A stretch of 64,000 nt of DNA from Panicum virgatum (GCF_016808335.1 NC_053138.1:52234951-52298950); one strand, 5' to 3'. Counted from the first letter of the stretch, positions 31,016 through 43,984 are shown. Program-made: numbers and translations. Notes: generated from the letters alone by a model not told the origin.

Positions 31016-34000
31016 GTGAACCACGTGACGGCCGAGTCAGCGGCCGAGGCTCCCAACGTGGTTATTGGTACGTTCATGGTTAATTCATATCCAGCTACAG
31101 TGCTTTTTGATACTGGTGCTACGCATTCCTTCATTACTCAGTCTTTTGTCGAGCATCATGGTATTCATACTAGCACATTAAAGAGGTGCCTGTTAGTATC
31201 TTCACCGGGAGGACAGTTGAGGTCTCACACTTACTGCCCGAGAGTCAGTGTTTCTTTGAGGGGAGTAGAGTTCTGTACTGATCTGATGGTGCTAGACACC
31301 AAGGGCATTGATGTCATTCTGGGAATGGAGACTCTGGCCAAGTGGGGAGTCCGGATAGATTGTGCTCAGAGGACAGTCTTGTTATCAGCTTCCAGTGGCC
31401 AAGAGGTGGTTATCAGTGCAGTAGAGCCTTCTGGATTTCTTCATCAGATGGAGGCTAGACCCACGGACGGTATTCGCGTGGTGTCTGAATTCCCGGATGT
31501 CTTTCCGGATGATCTGCCAGGTATGCCGCCTGAACGCGCCATTGAGTTTTGTATTGATCTCTTGCCTGGCACAGCTCCTATTGCAAAGCGGCCCTACCGT
31601 ATGGCGCCTATAGAGCATGAAGAAGTCAAGAAAACTATTGATGAGTTGCTAGCCAAGGGCTATATCCGTCGCAGCTTCTCTCCTTGGGCTTTTCCATTAT
31701 TGCTGGTAGATAAGAAGGATGGCTCGAAGAGGATGTGTGTCGATTATCGGGAGCTGAATGCAGTTACTATCAAGAACAAGCATCCACTGCCCCGTATTGA
31801 GGATCTCTTCGATTTGCTTCGAGGTGCTCGTATATTCTCGAAGATTGATCTTCGTTCGGGTTACTTTCAGCTGAGGATCCGTCCTGGGGATATTCCGAAG
31901 ACGGCATTCACCTGCAAGTACGGGCTATATGAGTATACAGTCATGTCCTTCGGCTTGACTAATGCCCCGGCTTTCTTCATGCATCTGATGAACATGGTCT
32001 TCATGGATTATCTGGATGTCTTTGTGGTGATTTTCATTGATGATATTCTGATCTTTTCCAAGACAGAAGAAGAGCATGAGGAGCATTTGAGACTCGTATT
32101 GCAGAGATTGAGAGAGCATCAGCTGTATGCCAAGTTCAGCAAGTGCGAGTTCTGGATTGACGAGGTTCCATTCCTCGGTCATGTTATCTCTCAGGGAGGC
32201 ATTGCTGTTGATCCGAGCAAGGTGAAGGATGTGCTCGAGTGGGAGACACCGCAGACAGTGAAGGAAGTCAGGTCTTTCTTGGGCTTAGCAGGATATTATC
32301 GGAGGTTCATTGAGAATTTCTCCAAGATCGCGAAGCCTTTGACTTCTTTGCTAGAGAAGAATGTGGCTTTTGTATGGACTGATGAGCGTCAGATGGCCTT
32401 TGATGAGCTGAAGAAAAGGTTGACTACGGCGCCAGTCCTGACTCTGCCAGACCAGACGAAGAGGTTCACGGTACATTGTGATGCCTCGAAGGATGGTCTT
32501 GGGTGTGTTCTGATGCAGGAGGGCAGAGTGATAGCTTATGCTTCACGGCAGTTACGTCGGCATGAGCTGAATTATCCTACTCATGATCTTGAGTTAGCCG
32601 CAGTTGTGCATGCTCTGAAGATTTGGAGGCATTACTTGTATGGGCAGCGGTGTGATATCTACACAGATCACAAGAGCCTCAAGTATATTTTCACGCAGAA
32701 TGAGCTGAACATGCGGCAGAGAAGATGGCTAGAGTTGGTCAAGGATTATGATCTGGAGATTCACTACCATCCGGGCAAGGCCAATGTTGTAGCAGATGCT
32801 CTGAGCAGAAGAAGTTATGTCAACATGGCCGTGGCTTTCCAGATGCCTCCAGAGTTATGCGAGGAGTTTGAGCAGTTGAGTCTGGGCTTCTTGCATCATA
32901 CTTCCAGTACAGCATTTGAGGCAGTACCGACTCTAGAGTCAGAGATCAGGCAGCATCAGAAAGATGATGAGAAGCTGCAGGAGATTCGTGAGTTGCTCAG
33001 GAAGGGCAAGGCTCCTCATTTCAGAGAGGATGATCAGGGTACCTTGTGGTACAAGAACCGGATCTGTGTGCCAGATGTGAAGGATCTTCGGAAGTTGATT
33101 CTGAGTGAGGCCCATGATACAGCATACTCTATCCATCCGGGCAGCACGAAGATGTATTATGATCTGAAGGAACGTTTCTGGTGGTATGGGATGAAGCGTT
33201 CAGTGGCAGAGTATGTGGCTATTTGTGACACCTGTCAGCGTGTCAAGGCTGAGCATCAGAGGCCAGCAGGTCTGTTACAGCCTTTGAAGATTCCAGAGTG
33301 GAAATGGGAGGAAATCACTATGGACTTCATTGTTGGATTGCCTCGTACTCAGAAAGGGTACAACTCTATATGGGTAGTAGTGGATCGATTGACGAAGGTT
33401 GCTCACTTCATTCCAGTGAACACTACTTACTCCGGTGCCAGACTTGCAGAGTTGTACATCTCTCGGATTGTCTGCTTGCATGGTGTGCCCAAGAAGATTA
33501 TATCTGACAGAGGGTCTCAGTTCACTTCTCGTTTCTGGGAGCAGCTTCATGATTCTTTGGATACAAAGCTGCGTTTCAGTACAACTTATCACCCTCAGAC
33601 AGATGGGCAGACAGAGAGAACCAACCAAGTGTTGGAGGATATGCTGAGAGCTTGTGCTATTCAGTATGGTACTAGTTGGGATAAGTGCCTGTCATTTGCT
33701 GAGTTCTCATATAACAACAGCTATCAGGCCAGTCTGAAGAAGTCTCCCTTTGAGGCGTTGTATGGCAGGAAGTGCAGGACCCCTCTCTATTGGGATCAGA
33801 TTGGTGAAAAGCAGCTCTTCGGCCCTGAGATCATAGATGATGCAGAGCAGATGGTTCAGGCTGTGCGAGAAAATCTGAGGATTGCACAGAGCAGACAGAA
33901 GAGCTATGCTGATGGCAAACGGAGGGACCTGACTTTCAGTGTCGGTGATTATGTGTACCTGAAGGTGTCTCCGATGAGAGGAATCCGCAGATTCAATGTC

Positions 34001-34372
34001 AAGGGAAAGTTAGCACCCCGATATGTGGGGCCATTCAAGGTGCTAGAGCGGAAAGGCGAAGTTGCTTATCGCCTGGAGTTACCTCTCAGCCTCTCAGGAG
34101 TTCATGATGTTTTCCATATATCTCAGCTGAAGAGATGTCTGCGAGTACCCGAGGAGCAGGCACCCCTGGATGGAGTTGATGTGCAGGAAGATCTGACTTA
34201 TACTGAGCATCCGGTGAAGATTCTGGAAACATCAGAAAGGGTTACTCGGAACAAGCGCATCAAGATGTGCAGAATTCAGTGGAGCCACCACAGTGAAGCT
34301 GAGGCTACTTGGGAGCGAGAGGATGAGCTAAAGAAGACATATCCAGATCTCTTTACTAACCAGCCCAGCTAA
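31016..34372 (+). CDS. pol: pol of Tekay 2: PR-RT-RNase H-IN-chromodomain, uninterrupted
   Basis: 1118 codons from the first Met after the zinc knuckle; the natural product starts earlier as Gag-Pol. Protease Asp32 (DTGA). RT has [17 protein letters not shown] and the FIDD active site at residues 340-343. RNase H begins at Asp489 (HCDASKD) with TDHKSLKY. Integrase has the zinc finger from His700 to the CDTCQRV pair, and a DD35E core Asp770, Asp831, Glu867. The GPF module is at about 1005-1030. The C-terminal chromodomain at about 1059-1114 has [14 protein letters not shown], whose aromatic cage-type residues would guide insertion to methylated H3 chromatin. Stop TAA at 34370-34372. All catalytic residues are present, so the enzyme could be active and could act in trans for gag-defective relatives. 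Confidence 0.97.
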   Translation: MNHVTAESAAEAPNVVIGTFMVNSYPATVLFDTGATHSFITQSFVEHHGIHTSTLKRCLLVSSPGGQLRSHTYCPRVSVSLRGVEFCTDLMVLDTKGIDVILGMETLAKWGVRIDCAQRTVLLSASSGQEVVISAVEPSGFLHQMEARPTDGIRVVSEFPDVFPDDLPGMPPERAIEFCIDLLPGTAPIAKRPYRMAPIEHEEVKKTIDELLAKGYIRRSFSPWAFPLLLVDKKDGSKRMCVDYRELNAVTIKNKHPLPRIEDLFDLLRGARIFSKIDLRSGYFQLRIRPGDIPKTAFTCKYGLYEYTVMSFGLTNAPAFFMHLMNMVFMDYLDVFVVIFIDDILIFSKTEEEHEEHLRLVLQRLREHQLYAKFSKCEFWIDEVPFLGHVISQGGIAVDPSKVKDVLEWETPQTVKEVRSFLGLAGYYRRFIENFSKIAKPLTSLLEKNVAFVWTDERQMAFDELKKRLTTAPVLTLPDQTKRFTVHCDASKDGLGCVLMQEGRVIAYASRQLRRHELNYPTHDLELAAVVHALKIWRHYLYGQRCDIYTDHKSLKYIFTQNELNMRQRRWLELVKDYDLEIHYHPGKANVVADALSRRSYVNMAVAFQMPPELCEEFEQLSLGFLHHTSSTAFEAVPTLESEIRQHQKDDEKLQEIRELLRKGKAPHFREDDQGTLWYKNRICVPDVKDLRKLILSEAHDTAYSIHPGSTKMYYDLKERFWWYGMKRSVAEYVAICDTCQRVKAEHQRPAGLLQPLKIPEWKWEEITMDFIVGLPRTQKGYNSIWVVVDRLTKVAHFIPVNTTYSGARLAELYISRIVCLHGVPKKIISDRGSQFTSRFWEQLHDSLDTKLRFSTTYHPQTDGQTERTNQVLEDMLRACAIQYGTSWDKCLSFAEFSYNNSYQASLKKSPFEALYGRKCRTPLYWDQIGEKQLFGPEIIDDAEQMVQAVRENLRIAQSRQKSYADGKRRDLTFSVGDYVYLKVSPMRGIRRFNVKGKLAPRYVGPFKVLERKGEVAYRLELPLSLSGVHDVFHISQLKRCLRVPEEQAPLDGVDVQEDLTYTEHPVKILETSERVTRNKRIKMCRIQWSHHSEAEATWEREDELKKTYPDLFTNQPS

Positions 34373-34394
34373 ATCTCGGGGACGAGATTTCTTT

Positions 34395-34408
34395 AAGGGG
34401 GTAAGGTC
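34395..34408 (+). other. Polypurine tract of Tekay 2
   Basis: AAGGGGGTAAGG plus TC lies just before the 3' LTR start. It is the plus-strand primer, and the homologous region is deleted in element 1. Confidence 0.85.
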
Positions 34409-37400
34409 TGTAACACCCTAATTTAAATTCCAGCATTTATTAATAAATTAAATTGGCTTTATTTAATTTCCTAAGGTTTATTGTGTTAGTCTTGCATTTA
34501 TTCTAGTTTTTGTTTCACAAGTAATTAAAATTTTCTTAGGTTTAACTTTGTTGATGCATTCATGCTGATGCATTGTTTTAATTGTTTGATTTCATAGGGG
34601 TTTGAATTCAAAATTTCTTTTGAATTCAAATAGTTGAGCTTGAGTGAGAAATAGAATAGAAATAGAAGTAGAAAAGGAAAGGAACCCAACAACCCAAACC
34701 CACCAGCCCAGCTAAACCCCAGAACCCGGCCCAGGAAACCCAAAGTCAACCCGGCCCAAGCACCCCAACAGCCCAGCTCCCCTTCTCCTTTTCCTCCTCC
34801 CCGTGCAGGCTTTTCCTCTCCGCTGCTCGGCCCGCTACCGCTGCTCGGCCCGCATCGCTCTCCTCGCCCTCTCCCGCGCCAGTGGCCCAGCAAGCGCTCC
34901 CTCCCTCGCACCGCGCGCACACACCCGACCGATGGGGCGGCCCTACCCGTCAGCCAGCGCGCCGCACGCTCACGCTCGGCCGCTCCCCACAACTCGCTGA
35001 CCCGCTGGCCCCACCCTCCAGGGCCTCCTTCAACCTCGCGCAACGGATGCGCTCGGCCCGCCGAGATCCCCGGCGAAACCACCAGGGATTTCCTTCCCCA
35101 ACCGCGCCCGCAATCCCCTGCCCTGCCCTTCTTAACCCCAGCCGCACCCCCCTGCGCCGCCATCCCCTCCCGCTGGCTCCGCACGCACCCCTGCCGCCGC
35201 AACAGCGCAGCCCCGCCGCGCCTCTGCTCCGCCGCCGCGATTTAACGTCGCCGACGCGTCTCCGGCCCGCCTGACCGCCTTGGCCTCGTCACAGGAGCCC
35301 CGCACGCCTTTCCGCAGGACCAGGAAGGCCGAAGTAGCACACCTGCGACCGCGCCGCGAGCTCCGCCCCACCTCCGCCTCGGGTCCTCATCGCCGACAGC
35401 CCTGCACATCGTCTTTGCTCGTTCTTGAGCCTTGGTGAGCACCCCGATGATCTCCTATCTCCGTTGCGTTAGATAATAGAGAAATTAGGCCACTCCCGTG
35501 GCTGATACGCCACCCTCCGGCGATGTTCCGCCGTCCAACCTCGCCATCATCGGCGAGCACCACACCCCGGGGCCCAATCCACTGCCCTGAGCGCACAGGT
35601 GGATTGCGCATGCCAAGAGGGTGCTCCACGGCCAAACCCCGGTCCGAATAAGCCCCCGGAGCACCGGATTTCTCAACGCCGGCGAAGCCCCGCCGCGGGC
35701 ACGCGCCTCCGGCGCTCTGCGCCGCCGCTTCCCCGCGTTGGTTAAACCCCAGCCGTCCGATCCTAGATCCACGGTCCAAAATAGATCCAGCCGAGTCAAC
35801 CAAATCCAAATACCGGTCAGCGTCAGTAGATTTTGCATAAGAGTCCCTTCACTTTCTTGAAATCAACCCGCCATCCTGGATAGTTCAAAAATAATCGCAG
35901 ATAGGCCCAAAACTTTGCAAGAACACCCCTGAGCTTCCTAGAATATGAACCCGCCGTCCAGGTTAGTTCTTTTTGCGAGTTAGCCCTTAGAATTAATGTT
36001 TAATTACGTTTCAGTCCCTGGTTTTAGCAGAAAGCCCCCTGGAACTTCAGTTTTCTTACAAATAAGCCCCTAGAACTAGTTTTTAGCCTAGAATACGCGT
36101 TTTAGCTCCGTTTTTAGCGTTCTTTATATCCACGCGATCGTTGTAACGCGTAGAACAGTATTAGAGTAGTTTAGTGTGCTGTTTTTATGTATTGATGTAC
36201 TATTTCTTAGTTTTTGTTAATGTTTGTTGGTATGCTTATTTTCGTGCATTGTTTTGGCCATGTGTTCGTGAGTAGACGTTGATCCATCTGAGGAGCCCCA
36301 GTACCAGTACCCGGAGCAGCCGTCTTCGGAGCACTTTGAGCAGCAGCAGGAGCAGTACGAGGAAGGCAAGTATAACATGAACAACCTATCACTTTAATTA
36401 CAATTTCATACTGCATTTTAATACTGTATGCCTTTAAGGATTTCCTAGCCAGTTTATATCCTTTATATATATCTTTGGGTTGCATTTTGGTTAGTTGTGC
36501 TAGGTTGCTGCGCTATAACACACTTTGGTCCTTTTTAATTAATTTGATTAATGGTTTACTTGAATTTAATTCTGAGAGTGGCACTCTGTGTGGCTTGAGT
36601 GGCTCACGTCTCGTTAAAATTGGCTTTTGTTAGAAACATGGTTTAGGGGGCCAGCACGGTGCTTAGTGCTTGGTTGGCCACTCTCCATAAGGACCGGTTC
36701 ATAGAGCGACAACCTGGGACAACAGCGCTACCACAAGGCTAGAATGGGATAGACTTGGCGTAATAATTAGATCTTTTTGGTTTGGAGTAACTTACCTGCG
36801 GGGCAAGAGTAGTAAGCTTCAATGGTCCCTGCTCCTCCGGCTTGGTCTGTGCTTGGATTGCGCTCCTGTGCTTGTACCCCCGGAGGTGGGCCCCATCGTC
36901 GCCGACCTAACTCTCGCGGTTACGCCTTACCAATGAGATTCTTTTTAAAGGCCTCGTAGTGAGTCGCTGGCCATCTCACCTAAGGAAGTGTGATGAACAA
37001 CTGGCGTAGCTCACGACTTGTGGGTAAAGATGTGCAACCTCTGCAGAGTGTAAAACTGGTATACTAGCCGTGCTCACGGTTATGAGCGGCCCAGATCCTC
37101 CTTTTGATTAGTGAAGTTATCTCCTTCCGACGAGGGAGGTGCTTCTCGGGCTTACCTTGGTGGCTTGGTTTTGGTATGGTTCTCAGTAGTTTCTTAATTA
37201 ATCCTGAATAATTACTATGTAACCGGGTTAATGGTAATTCATCAACTCGTAGTAAATAGCTTTAATAAAATTTTGCCAACGCTTAAAAGCTAATGCAGTT
37301 GAGTCAGCCAACCTTAGAGCCTCATAGTTTGTGTTATACTTGTTGAGTACAAGATGTGTACTCACTCTTGCCTCTTCTCTACTTTTTCCTCTTGGCTACG

Positions 37401-37727
37401 CTACTGCTGCTCAGTTCCTGCCGACACGAGGGAGTTCGTCCAGCGCTACCAGGACTACGAGGACTTCTAGGTGCTTCGTCTCCCAGTCGACGTCCCTGTG
37501 GCGCCCTGCTTCAGCTTCGGAGAGCTTTATTCGTATTTTGTACTTCGCTTCCGCTGTATCAGACATTTTGTCATTATTGTAATAAATAACATTCGTATTC
37601 GCTTTATTATGTCTTATTCGTGATATGTGCTATGATATACTGTTCATTCTGTTGTATATACGTGTGACTTGATCCTGGCACGTATATGATTGCTCGGTTT
37701 ATGTCCTTTTATAAACCGGGTGTTACA
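34409..37727 (+). repeat. 3' LTR of Tekay 2
   Basis: 3319 bp, TGTAACACCC to GGGTGTTACA. It lacks 20 bases of the 5' copy (the block around 26393-26413) and otherwise differs at only a few scattered positions. Confidence 0.96.
36276..37470 (+). CDS. Candidate LTR small ORF, exons 2 and 3, Tekay 2 3' LTR copy
   Basis: Exon 2 36276-36365 and exon 3 37415-37470, intact, with the same GC-AG intron boundaries and the same open peptide as the 5' LTR copy. The 3' LTR copy could be expressed from the LTR promoter independently of the element body. Start codon not identified. Confidence 0.42.
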
Positions 37728-37732
37728 CCTCT

Positions 37733-39544
37733 AGAGCCTACAAACTCTTTTCTGATTGGGGGATCCCCATCCCGGCCGATCTGGAGTATACCTACAGCGC
37801 TCGAGGCTTCGACGGCTGGTGGCAATGTTGGAGAAGCCACGTCTTTTGTCGCGGAATCGGCTCTATGCTACGCTTCATCACTCTGGCCTTGACACTTCCA
37901 GCCAAAGTAGTAAGCTATCTGTTCCCCTTTATCTCTTTTTATCTCTGCTCAGAAAAATATTGCTCTGTTTTGACATTCGATTCATGTTCTGAAACAGGAG
38001 ATAGACCAACCTGTGCTGACTAATAGCGCCGGCAATGCATTCTCGTATGTAGAGTCTGCACCAATGCCCCTCTTCGGCAAAGGCGCTCCTCCTCTGCTAA
38101 AGATGATGACCTGACAATCCGATCTGCTAGCTTCACCGAAACATCGTACCAGAGGCGACATATCACCCTCTGCAACTCCCAAGCGTCGCCGGACTGTGAA
38201 GGTGCTCAGCAAACGACAAAAAATCCCAGGAACATCGGCCAGTCAGGCCGAATCTGCAATTGGTCAGGTAAAATCCACAATCTCGAATTCCAGTTTACTC
38301 GAGAATTCAGTCCTTTACCTATCTGATCAATGTTTTTCCTTGCCTTTTCAGGATGTATCCCCCAAGACTTCTGAAATTCCCCCTTCACCCATCATTGAGG
38401 ACACCAAATGATCCAGTCCTACGATGGGTGATACCTCTGCAAAACCTCCTATGCTTGAAGTGGAGAAAGAGATAACAGCTCCTCCCCTTACTTCAGCACC
38501 TGACGTGGCAGGGAGTGAAATTCAACTCCAGATGCCTGAGCCAATTCCAGCTCCTGGTAAGTGCCACATCACTATTTTCCACTTCCAATTCAACCGATGT
38601 GAGATCTAACAGTTTGAGTGTCACCTCAGAAGGCCCCTCTTCTCCAGTTCTTGCCACGACAATGGCCGAAGAGATTCAGCCTCAGACGATCCGCCCAAGC
38701 GATGAACAAGGCTCCGAATCGGCTCAAACGACCAGCCATCGGCTTTCCACTCTGCCCTCAGTGACGCAGGTACCACTCATCTTTCTCAATCATCTTATCA
38801 TGTTGAAACACTTAACACTAATTTTCCCTGTGCCAGCCCTTGGATGTCTCCTCGCTGCTGACCTTCGACCCGTCCGTCCTTGGGCTTTCATCGTACAGCG
38901 AGGATTCCCCAAGCCAGCCGACGGTCTCCTCTGATGTCCTGGACTGTCTCCAACAAGCAGAGGTTCTGCTTGCTCTCCCATCGGCTCAACTGGTGACAAG
39001 CACGACCACTGTGGCAGAGGTACTGGGATCTATGCTCCATCTTCTTCCAGCTTCCTTGCGGAACACCTTATATCCAGCCGCCAATCTGAATTTCCTGCTT
39101 GAGGATGTAACTTCCGTGATAGCAAGAATTGCTGCTCGCTAGTCTCAGGGTCCTCTGCAGGCGGCATTAGCGGGACAATGCTCACTGCTAAACCAACAGA
39201 AAGCCGAACTGGATGATGACAGCAATCAAAATCGGCTGCGCTCCCGATTGGCCAACCCGCAATCCGAAAAACATAGGATCAAGGAAGAAATGAAGAAACT
39301 CCAGGTAGTGCTTGAGAGCACGGAAGAAGGCATCCAAAGCACAATGGCTGAGCTCGATGAAGCTGATCAGGCAAAGCAAATGCTGAAGAAAAAGATGAAG
39401 CAAGGAATGTCCAACATGAAGTGCTTAAGCCGACAGATCATTCCAAGCGATGATGTTAGTGATCAACAGATTATTGCCGAGGTCGACAAGGTTAGGATGA
39501 CGGCATTATCAGCAGTAAGATACTTCCTCTCCAAAGCCCAGTAG
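37733..39544 (+). pseudogene. Mobile-domain accessory gene of Tat B, 3' part, multi-exon
   Basis: It continues from 25897 with FDGWWQCWRSHVF-like residues (about 37808-37850), the end of the mobile domain. Introns are suggested by clean GT-AG pairs: 38268-38351 (GTCAG then GTAAAATC; TTTTCAG then GATG), 38557-38629 (CCTG then GTAAGTGCC; CACCTCAG) and 38770-38836 (ACGCAG then GTACCA; GTGCCAG), plus one ending GAAACAG at about 37998. The last exon contains VLGSMLHLLPASLRNTLYP, then TAG near 39140, then a Lys/Glu/Gln-rich coiled coil (about 39185-39450) ending LSKAQ and TAG 39542-39544. This C-terminal layout matches 17032-17967 of element A. Several stops make it a pseudogene. Confidence 0.7.
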
Positions 39545-39848
39545 TCTTGTAAATGTACTGCTTATCTGCTGAACTTTGAACATCGAGTTCCTCTGAATAC
39601 CTAAGTCCTGCCTCCCGGGCATCACTTATCACTGCATATGTATCATATATTGCTTTGTTTGCCGAGCAAAACCTGAAGTCGATGGCAACGCATCGGCTCT
39701 TCTCCTGTTTAATGCTTCGGCTGATAACAGTGCATCGGCTCTTTTACCCAATGAGCCTGGGTCAGCAGTACCAACCCGGTTCTTGATATGGCCGATGGCA
39801 ATGCACCGGCTTCCCCACTGGCTTTTACGATCCGAACCAGAGGCTGGG
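39545..39848. repeat. Spacer with GATGGCAAYGCAYCGGC motifs in Tat B
   Basis: Near-palindromic motifs at about 39681, 39721 and 39791 match those in Tat A (16770-16935), again in the gap between the convergent antisense gene and integrase. No ORF. Confidence 0.65.
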
Positions 39849-40409
39849 GTAGTATTTCTTCAGGTATTTTCCATTTATATTTCTATTGAACCTGACACCC
39901 TTCAGGGATTCCATACGATATGAATTCCCTGGTGCAGTCTCGACTATGCGCTATGGTCCATGCCAATTAGGTGACCACTTACCATAAGTAGGGTCCTTCA
40001 TCCCAACTGGCAACACAAGTTCCCAGACAAGATCATCTTTCTGAAAAGTTTTGGGCCTAACCTTTTTGTTATAAGCATGAGCCACCTGAGCTTTGGTTAC
40101 TTTGATCTTCTCCAGTGACCATAACCTTAATTCTGTCAGGTCCTCTGTGTTGATATGCATCAACTCCGCGTACTCATCGGCTGTCAAGTCATTTTGAAAA
40201 GAAACTCTCCTTGAGCCAATGTTGATCTCCCATGGTAGGACGACCTCTTGGCCGTACACCAGCTGATAAGGGGTATTTTTTATAGATCCATGACAAGACA
40301 TGCGATAAGCCCATAAAGCTTCAGCTAACCTGTCGTGCCACTGTCTTGGATATTCATCAATTTTCCGCTTGATCAGCTTGATTAAACTTTTGTTGGAAGC
40401 CTCGGCCTG
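39849..40409 (-). pseudogene. Integrase C-terminal part of Tat B
   Basis: Read on the - strand. From the right edge: EASNKSLIKLIKRK, then a His/Asp/Trp stretch for the end of the core, then SYRMSCHGSIKNTPYQLVYG, then the C-terminal domain with WELVLPVGMKDPTYGKWSPNWHGP at about 40020-39951. A stop follows where element A has Tyr, then RIVETAPGNSYRM and YLKKYYPSL at 39851. Homologous to 16150-16733 of element A. It joins 63250-64000 across Tekay 3; the catalytic Glu is on this side of the break, immediately next to the insertion. Confidence 0.85.
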
Positions 40410-43400
40410 TGTAACACCTTAATTTAAATTTTCGTATTTAATAATAGATATAAATGGCTTTATTTAATTTTCTAGGATTTTATATGCTTAGCCTTGCATT
40501 TAATTTAATTTTCTTTCACAAGTAATTAAAATCTATTCTAGGTTTAAACTTATTTGTGCATTCATGCGGGTGCATAAGTTTTATTTGGTTGAGTGCTTAG
40601 GATTTGAATTCAAATTTCGTTTGAATTCAAAAAGTTTGAGTAGAGTTTGAAAAAGAAAAGGAAAAGAAAACCCAGAAAAAAAGGAAGAACCAAACCAGCC
40701 CAGGCGGCCCAGCAGCCCAGCTCCGCGGCCCAACCCGCGCCCCCTCCTTTCCTCCCTGTTCGGCCCAACCCGCGTCCGCGGCCTGCTCCGCCCAAGCGCG
40801 CGCTCGCTGTGACTGACAAGCCATCCCCACCCGTCAGCTGCTCAGTCCCGCTCGCGTCGTTCCACTGCCCTCACTGACACGGCCGCCCCACCTGTCAGCC
40901 GCCTTCCCTGTTACCGTTCGCCCTGCTCTGTGTCTGACAGCTCGGCCCCATCTGTCAGCGCCTTCTTCCACCTTTCCTTTCTTCTCCCCCGCGCGCGCAG
41001 CACCTCCGGCTGGGATTCTCGCCGTGACTGCAGCCCAGGCATGCACGCCCAAATTTCCGGCCTCCTCCCTTTAACTGGCACCCCTGCGGCCCCCTCCACC
41101 ACACTTCCCCTTCCAGCGCTGCCCAGAGCCTAGCTCCGCCGCGCCCTGCCTTGCTCTGCCACGTCGCGCCCCTGCGCCGACGCAGACCCGCCGCTCCACC
41201 GCTTCCCAGCCACCGCAGATCGCCATAGTAGGTTCGTCGTGCACCCAGAAGCCACACCGCGGCCACCAACCTCGACCCCGGCCCGTGTACGCTCAGGATT
41301 TCCCCGAGACCCGCCGCCGCAGGTGAGCCCAAACTCGAGTAATTGCTCGCCGCCGGTGGTTGTCGGACCTCCCTGACCCCCGTGGTTCCATCGCAGGAAC
41401 TCCACGAGTCGATCCGCGAAGCCCAGGAGCCCGGAGCACCACTGCAGCAGCCTCGTCCCCGAGTGCCGCCCGTGCATCGTCGCACACTCTCACCGCCGGT
41501 CTCCCTGCGTCACGCATCCACCATTCCGAGCCCTCGGTGAGCACCACCCCAGCCCCCTTTGTCCTTTGCGATAGAAATCGAGGTCAATAGCACGCTCTCG
41601 ATGCCAGAACGGCACTCATCGGCGCTCCGCTGCCGCTCGCGCTTTGACCTCGCTGTGGTGAGTGCACTGCAGCTCTACACAGCCCCGCACAAGCCTCGCT
41701 TCCACTTGCAGTCGCACAACACACGCACACGGGCACATTCACGCTCGGAGTTGAACCTAGAGCGGCCTAAAAACACGCACGCCGGCGAGCGCCACCGCGC
41801 AGAGCCGCCGCCGCAATCACGCCCGACGCTCAGAGCCTCGCCGTGCCCTGCTCTTGACCCAGGTGGATCACGCGTGTCACGATGATCACGCCAGACCCAA
41901 GCACGGGTCGATTTGACCCCCCGGAGCACCGTTTACGGTGAACTCCGGCAAGTCCCCGACGAGCGCCGCCGCGTAGTTTGGTCGCCGGCGTCGAACGCCG
42001 CCGTCCCCGCGCGTGGATTCGACCTGATCCGTCCGATCCGAGATCTACGCGTAGGATTAGGTTAGATCCAAATCGGGTCCGGATCGTTAGATCCAGATCC
42101 GACGGTCCAGATCCAAAGATACCGCTTCGCCCTAGATGTTTTGTTAAAGAGACCCTGGGTTTCTTTAAAATCAACCCGCAGTCCTGGCCAATTCAAAAGT
42201 AATTCCAGATAAGCCCTGTTTTTAACGTTTAGGCCCCTGAGCTTTTCAATATTAGAACCCGCAGTCCAGCTGCGTCTTTTCACTTGTTGGACCTTCGATC
42301 TACCCGTTAATTATGTTTAGGTCCCTGGTTTTTGCACAGAAACCCCTGGAACCCTAGTTTTTCTCGGAGTTTAGTCCCTGGACCTAGTTTTAGCCCTAGT
42401 TTCCATGTTCTAGCTCCGTTTTAAGTGGTTTTTACGCTCACACGATCGTTGTAACGCGTAGAATAGTTCTAGCTCAGTTTTATGCGCTGTTTTTATGTAA
42501 TGATGTACTGCTCTGTAGTGTTAGCCTTTGCATGCATGAATGTTTATGTTTTGTTGTTGTTTGGCTATGTGATCGTGAGCAGACGTTGAGCCACCAGAGG
42601 AGTACCATGAGCCACCTTCTGCTGATCAGTTTGAGCAGTAGGAGAACTTGGAGGAAGGCAAGTATAATATGAACATTTCCTATCACTTTTAAATACATTT
42701 TCATACTGCATTTTAATACTATATGCCTATAAGGATTTCCTAGCCACCTTTATCCTTTATATATCCCTTGGGTTGCATTTTGGTTAGTTGTGCTAGGTGC
42801 TGCGCTCTCACACATAATGATCCTTTTTAATTAATTTTGTTAATAATCTTATGCAACTTAATTCTGAGCATTACCCTCTGTACTGTGTCCTTGAGTGGTA
42901 CATGTCTCGTTAAAATTTTTTTTGTAGAAACATGGTTTAGGGGGCCAGCACGGTGCTTAGTGCTTGGTTGGTCACTCTCCATAAGGACCGGTTCATAGAG
43001 TGACAACCTGGGACAACCGCGCAACCACAAGACTGGTATTGGACGGTCTTGGCTTACTAATTAGGTCTTTTTGGTTCGGGAGTAACTTACCTGCGCAGGC
43101 AAGGGGGGCGGAGAGCTGCTACGGCCCTCATACCATGTGGGTTGACTGTGCTATGTGCTTGTTCCCCAGCTGGACCTGCTCCGTAGTAGTAATCCTGAAA
43201 CCTCAGTGGTTACACCTTACCAACGAGATTCTTTGTAACGGCCTCGTAGTGCGCTTGCTAGTCATCTCACCTACGGAAGTGTGATGAACAACTAGCGTAG
43301 CTCACGACTTGTGGGTAAAGATGTGCAACCTCTGAAGAGTGTAAAACTGATATACTAGCCGTGCTCATGGTCATGAGCGGCCCAGATCGTCCTTTTCATT

Positions 43401-43967
43401 AGTGGGTTACCTTGGTGGTTCTGGCTTGGTTCTCAGTAGTTTCATAAATAATTTTGATTAATTACTATGTAACTGGGTTTATGGTAATTCACCAACTTGT
43501 AGTAATTAGCTTTAATAAAATTTTGTAAAGACTTAAAAACAAATGCAGTTGAGTCAGCTAGCCCTAGAGCCTCATAGTTTGTGTTATACTTGTTGCGTAC
43601 AAGTTGTGTACTCACGCTTGCCTCCTCTATCTCTCGTTCTCTCTTGGGTATATTCTACTGCTGCTCAGTTCCCGGCAACGTGGAGGAGTACACTCAGAGT
43701 TTCTAGGACTTCGAGGACTTCTAGGCGGTCATCTCCCAGTCGACGTCCCTGTGGTGCCCTGCTCAGTTTACGTATAAGTTTTACGCTTCCGTATTTATGT
43801 ATCAGATTTAATGTCATTAATGTAATAATACATTTGTACTCATTTATTACTTCTATTTACGTGACATGTGTTGTGATATCTTGATGATTCTGTTGTATAT
43901 ATGCGTGACTTGATCCTGGCGCATATATATTTCGCTCGGTCTATGTTTTGTGGGACCGGGTGTTACA
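40410..43967 (+). repeat. 5' LTR of Tekay 3
   Basis: 3558 bp, TGTAACACC to GGGTGTTACA. Same internal plan as elements 1 and 2: AT-rich head, GC-rich leader (40680-41550), donor CTCGGTGAGC at about 41537, exon 2 of the LTR ORF, conserved interval, exon 3 and terminus. Confidence 0.95.
42583..43724 (+). pseudogene. LTR small ORF exons 2 and 3, Tekay 3 5' LTR copy (diverged)
   Basis: Exon 2 42583-42657 (after GTGAGCAG) ends GAGGAAG before GCAAGT. Exon 3 43669-43724 follows TGCTGCTCAG. The join keeps the frame (Val), as in element 2. The peptide begins DVEPPEE and ends in a D-F-E-D-F stretch. Exon 2 is 15 bases (five codons) shorter than in element 2, and exon 3 has exactly the same length (56). 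A TAG in exon 2 and another in exon 3 replace Gln codons. Matching boundaries, phase and conservative replacements between diverged subfamilies are the main evidence that this ORF is real. Confidence 0.48.
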
Positions 43968-43971
43968 GAAT

Positions 43972-43984
43972 TGGTATCAGAGCC
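43972..43984 (+). other. Primer binding site of Tekay 3
   Basis: TGGTATCAGAGCC four bases after the LTR end. Confidence 0.92.

Larger units (their letters stand above)
25898..37727 (+). mobile_element. Tekay-type Ty3/gypsy chromovirus, element 2, complete, 11,830 bp
   Basis: Two complete LTRs (3339 and 3319 bp) frame PBS, gag, a fully open pol with chromodomain and a polypurine tract. The 5-bp target duplication CCTCT is present at 25893-25897 and 37728-37732. The LTRs differ by a 20-base indel (near 26393-26413) and a scatter of single bases, so the insertion is fairly young. Only gag is damaged (a one-base deletion and one stop). It sits inside the mobile-domain gene of Tat B. Confidence 0.97.
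37728..40409 (-). mobile_element. Tat element B, segment 2 of 3
   Basis: It opens with the TSD CCTCT and continues the mobile-domain gene (+ strand), then family repeats, then the 3' end of integrase on the - strand, and closes with the TSD GCCTG (40405-40409) where Tekay 3 begins. Confidence 0.88.
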
